Source: Raoultibacter phocaeensis
Lineage (GTDB): Bacteria > Actinomycetota > Coriobacteriia > Coriobacteriales > Eggerthellaceae
Direction: 5' to 3'
Length of the DNA: 64,000 nucleotides
NCBI RefSeq assembly: GCF_901411515.1
Contig: NZ_CABDUX010000001.1
Location: forward strand, 1,302,001-1,366,000
Part shown: piece by piece, positions 61,567-64,000 of the stretch
Layout of the letters: every line of letters starts with the position of its first letter
Numbering within the stretch: position 1 is the first letter of the stretch
Position numbers and translations under genes: made by a program
Notes under the pieces: model-generated
The model's input: only the letters and a program-made list of their open reading frames with translations
What the model was told of the DNA's origin: nothing
Database searches by the model: none

Positions 61567-62991
61567 ATGGGTGAAAAACGGAGTGCGAAAAGTAACGGGG
61601 CATCGAATACCAAGCGGGTTGTCTGCATAGGGATCGCGATCGTGCTCGTGCTCGCAGCGTGGGCGACGCCGACGCCCGAGGGGCTCGGGGAAGCTGGAAA
61701 GATGTCGCTCGCTTTGATGGTAGCGGGAATCTTTCTCTGGGTGACCGAGCCGGTTCCCGTGGCTATATCGGGCCTTGTCGTCATGATCCTCATGCCGGTG
61801 TTCGGCATCCTCGAGTTCAACGCAGGCGTGTGGTCGGGCTTCATCAGCAGCGTCATCTTCTTCATCATGGCATCGTTCGGCATCACGGCAGCGCTGTTGA
61901 AAACCAAGATTCCTACGAAGATCGTCTTCACGCTGATGCACCTCACGAAGGGAAACTCGCGTGCAACGGTGCTTGCGTTCATGATAGCCGCTTCCGTTCT
62001 GTCGTTCTTCATCTCCGACCTTCCGTGCACCGCGCTGTTCGCCGGTATCGCGGTGAGCAGTATTCTTGAGATCGAGGGCTGCGAGAAGGGCTCGTCTAAC
62101 CTCGGCAAAGCGCTCATGATCGGCATCACGTACGCGTCGGTAGTCGGCGGCCAGGCGATTCCCTCGGGAAGCGCCATGAACATCATGGCGATGAACGTGC
62201 TCGAAGCGAATACGGGCATCGCGATCTCGTTTCTCGATTGGACGCTCATCTGCCTGCCGATCGCGCTCGTGCTCTTGGTCGTGTGCTGGTTCTCGGTGAC
62301 GCTCGTGTTCAAGCCTGAGCCCATTTCCGAGAAAACCATCGCGTGCATCGAGAAGAAAGGGAGCGAAGTCGGCAGGTTCGAGGCGCTCGACTGGAAGGTG
62401 CTCGGCATCATGGCCGTGGTATTCTGCCTGTGGATTGCGAGCAACTGGACGGGTTGGGATGCCACCGCCATCGCCGTGCTCGCGCTCATCCTGTTCTTCG
62501 TGCCGGGCATCGACGTGCTCACGTGGAAAGAGTACGTCGCGGCGGTTTCGTGGAACATCGTACTCTTGATCGGCTGCGTGCAATCGATATCCGGCGGCGT
62601 GAAAGAGCAGGGTGCGGCAAGCTGGCTGTTCGGCTCGACCATCGGCAAGGCGACGATCGGAAGCGCCGCCATCGTAGCGGCGTCGGCGGCTCTGCTGCCG
62701 CTTTTGCGCCTCATCATACCCGTGGGTCCTGCGTTCATCGCCATCACGCTGATTCCGCTCTGTTCGATCGCGGCGACCATCGGCGTGAGCCCGGTGGTGT
62801 TCACGGTCATCGTGGCGGTCAACGCTTCCACGACGTTTCTCATGGGCGTCGATGGTAACAACATGCTTTCGTACCGCTACGGCTACTGGAAGATGGTCGA
62901 TTTCTTCAAGGCGGGCATCGTGCCCACCATCGCGATGGTGATCTTGCATGCGACGGTGCTGATCCCGCTTGTCGCGCTCGCGGGGTACTGA
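61567..62991 (+). CDS. DASS/SLC13-family anion transporter 2
   Basis: The product is 474 residues, clearly paralogous to the transporter at 59466 along its whole length. It differs at key substrate-loop positions: SDLPCTALF replaces SNLPTTALF, IPSGSAMNIM replaces TPAGSALNIM and VNASTTFLMG replaces FNANSTFLLG. These loops shape the sodium and carboxylate sites, so the two proteins probably prefer different anions. GAGGGGG lies about 12 bases before the ATG, the same long spacing as in the paralogue. A membrane LuxR gene converges from downstream. Confidence 0.9.
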   Translation: MGEKRSAKSNGASNTKRVVCIGIAIVLVLAAWATPTPEGLGEAGKMSLALMVAGIFLWVTEPVPVAISGLVVMILMPVFGILEFNAGVWSGFISSVIFFIMASFGITAALLKTKIPTKIVFTLMHLTKGNSRATVLAFMIAASVLSFFISDLPCTALFAGIAVSSILEIEGCEKGSSNLGKALMIGITYASVVGGQAIPSGSAMNIMAMNVLEANTGIAISFLDWTLICLPIALVLLVVCWFSVTLVFKPEPISEKTIACIEKKGSEVGRFEALDWKVLGIMAVVFCLWIASNWTGWDATAIAVLALILFFVPGIDVLTWKEYVAAVSWNIVLLIGCVQSISGGVKEQGAASWLFGSTIGKATIGSAAIVAASAALLPLLRLIIPVGPAFIAITLIPLCSIAATIGVSPVVFTVIVAVNASTTFLMGVDGNNMLSYRYGYWKMVDFFKAGIVPTIAMVILHATVLIPLVALAGY

Positions 62992-63119
62992 TCGAGGCGG
63001 CTGCGATGCGCTGGCACAGCACAGGAGCCGTCTCGCCGAGCGGGCGAGCCTCCGGTTCGATCGACCGTGCCGCGCTTCGCGCAAACGCCCAAGCTTCGGA
63101 GCGCGCCGAAGACCCGCGG

Positions 63120-64000
63120 TTATTGGAAGACCACCTCGGTTGAATCCACGATGGTGATGAGCTCTTGCTGGGAATTCACGCCCATCTTCTGGTAAATGTG
63201 GTAGACGTGGGTTTTCGCGGTGTACGCCGAAATGTTCAGCTGCTCGCTGATGTACTGGGCGTTTCTTCCCTTGGCAAGGTAGGAGAGGATCTCCGTCTCG
63301 CGGTTCGAGAGGCCGTACTGCTCGGCCGCCTTCGTGCACCGCTGTTTGAAATGGCCGCCTTCGGCTATTTCGTTGTCGATGCTCTTGTCGGCGAACGCGT
63401 TGTCCTTGAACGGCACGAACGCTGCGAGGATGGCGAGGGCCAGCACGAGGCCGAGGCACACGAAGGGCACGAACTCGAACAGTGACGGGTCGAATGCTGT
63501 AAGCGCCATGCAGGCGGTCCAGCTGACGGCGATGCCTAAAGGCAGCACAAGCTGACCGCGGGCGATTCTCCAGAACGGGGAGGGCTGCCCGCTCGCGAAC
63601 CCGACGAGCGCGCCGAGGTTGGCGAAATCGAAGTAGATGAGCACGCCGAGCAGATACAGGAAAAAGGCCATGCGCAGCGATTCGTCGAGAAACGCGAGTC
63701 CGAGAAAGCCGACGGCCACGAGCAGCAGCGAGAGCCTCTCCGCAATGCCGAACGTGACGTAGCGCTTGATGAGGACGGTGCTTGCCATCTGCACCCCGGC
63801 ACCGATGACGATGGCGAGGGCAACGAGCGCCGGTTCGACGTATTCGATGTATTGGCACAGGTAGAACAGCGCGAATCCGAACAACGCGCCGAAAATGGCC
63901 ACGGTGAAACCCGTAAGCGGAAACAGTTTGGTCTGCTCGACTGGCTCTTCGGGCATCTTCCCGCTGCCTGCGATATGCGCGCGCAGGTAGGTGAACGTTG
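63120..64000 (-). CDS. Membrane-bound LuxR-type regulator, N-terminus outside window
   Basis: At least 293 residues are visible. Several transmembrane helices are followed by a C-terminal LuxR helix-turn-helix (YGLSNRETEILSYLAKGRN..AYTAKTHVYHIYQKMGV). The frame stays open to the right edge and reads TFTYLRAHIAGSGK before an internal Met, so I treat the gene as truncated by the window and not as starting at 63956. It is the same type as the regulator at 2641. It converges with the second DASS gene and may control the divergent transporter pair through the CTACT palindromes. Confidence 0.88.
   Translation of the reverse strand, partial: TFTYLRAHIAGSGKMPEEPVEQTKLFPLTGFTVAIFGALFGFALFYLCQYIEYVEPALVALAIVIGAGVQMASTVLIKRYVTFGIAERLSLLLVAVGFLGLAFLDESLRMAFFLYLLGVLIYFDFANLGALVGFASGQPSPFWRIARGQLVLPLGIAVSWTACMALTAFDPSLFEFVPFVCLGLVLALAILAAFVPFKDNAFADKSIDNEIAEGGHFKQRCTKAAEQYGLSNRETEILSYLAKGRNAQYISEQLNISAYTAKTHVYHIYQKMGVNSQQELITIVDSTEVVFQ

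Noticed and set aside
63120-63956. A complete short LuxR protein starting at the internal Met at 63956
   Set aside because: The frame remains open with protein-like sequence to the window edge, and relatives have more N-terminal helices, so the gene is cut by the boundary.
1-64000. tRNA, rRNA, CRISPR arrays or prophage genes
   Set aside because: I scanned for T-arm GGTTCRANYCC contexts, spaced direct repeats and phage structural genes and saw none. The phage-holin-family label at 33786 reflects family naming only.

Overview
The window is GC-rich, gene-dense actinobacterial chromosome that most resembles the Coriobacteriia, family Eggerthellaceae (Eggerthella, Gordonibacter, Adlercreutzia and relatives). 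This rests on gene content, not on any database search. It has three secreted FAD reductases of the fumarate/urocanate-reductase type (two probable lipoproteins, one with a triheme partner), LuxR-type regulators fused to many membrane helices, a molybdopterin oxidoreductase with a small Fe-S partner, and a surface protein with CW_binding_2 anchor repeats. The core block tilS-maf-hpt-ftsH-folPK is of actinobacterial type. A perfect ParB-type parS palindrome at 33692-33709 suggests an origin-proximal position.

Layout. 1-9 kb: small membrane protein, ornithine-cyclodeaminase-like enzyme, a membrane LuxR regulator divergent from a lipoprotein flavin reductase, a Phd/RelE-type toxin-antitoxin pair and an ABC1/UbiB kinase. 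9-18 kb: a 2657-residue surface protein behind a long leader containing a promoter with a G9 tract in its spacer, a c-di-GMP-I riboswitch and a terminator hairpin. 18-26 kb: second flavin reductase with triheme lipoprotein, ferritin, purine permease, LysR regulator and third flavin reductase. 26-34 kb: a fused ABC exporter, a structured RNA candidate of unknown family, a tyrosine phosphatase, ZIP transporter, iron alcohol dehydrogenase, a DivIVA-like coiled-coil protein and parS. 34-51 kb: housekeeping genes (rlmD, a PAS-GGDEF-PAS-GGDEF-EAL protein, cysK, tilS, maf, hpt, ftsH, folP-folK, birA) between two identical, oppositely oriented copies of an IS3-family element. 51-64 kb: MATE exporter, bioY, flavodoxin-ferredoxin, rhodanese lipoprotein, Mo/Fe-S oxidoreductase, membrane rubrerythrin-like protein, two divergent DASS anion transporters and a second membrane LuxR regulator that runs off the window.

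Two things stand out. First, the surface protein seems to be controlled at two levels, a slippage-prone promoter spacer and a c-di-GMP riboswitch with a terminator. A c-di-GMP turnover enzyme is encoded 20 kb downstream. Second, the intergenic regions carry at least six long (about 150-220 bp) imperfect palindromes. They differ in sequence, but each stays self-complementary. Two of them are homologous, and each carries the IS3 element at exactly the same palindrome position with an AACC target duplication. In these two the arms have diverged from each other while keeping within-copy pairing. That points to selection on (or copying through) a hairpin and to an insertion sequence that recognises it.

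Start sites were chosen by ribosome-binding-site spacing and family N-termini. Functional names come from motifs read by eye. No searches or folding calculations were run.
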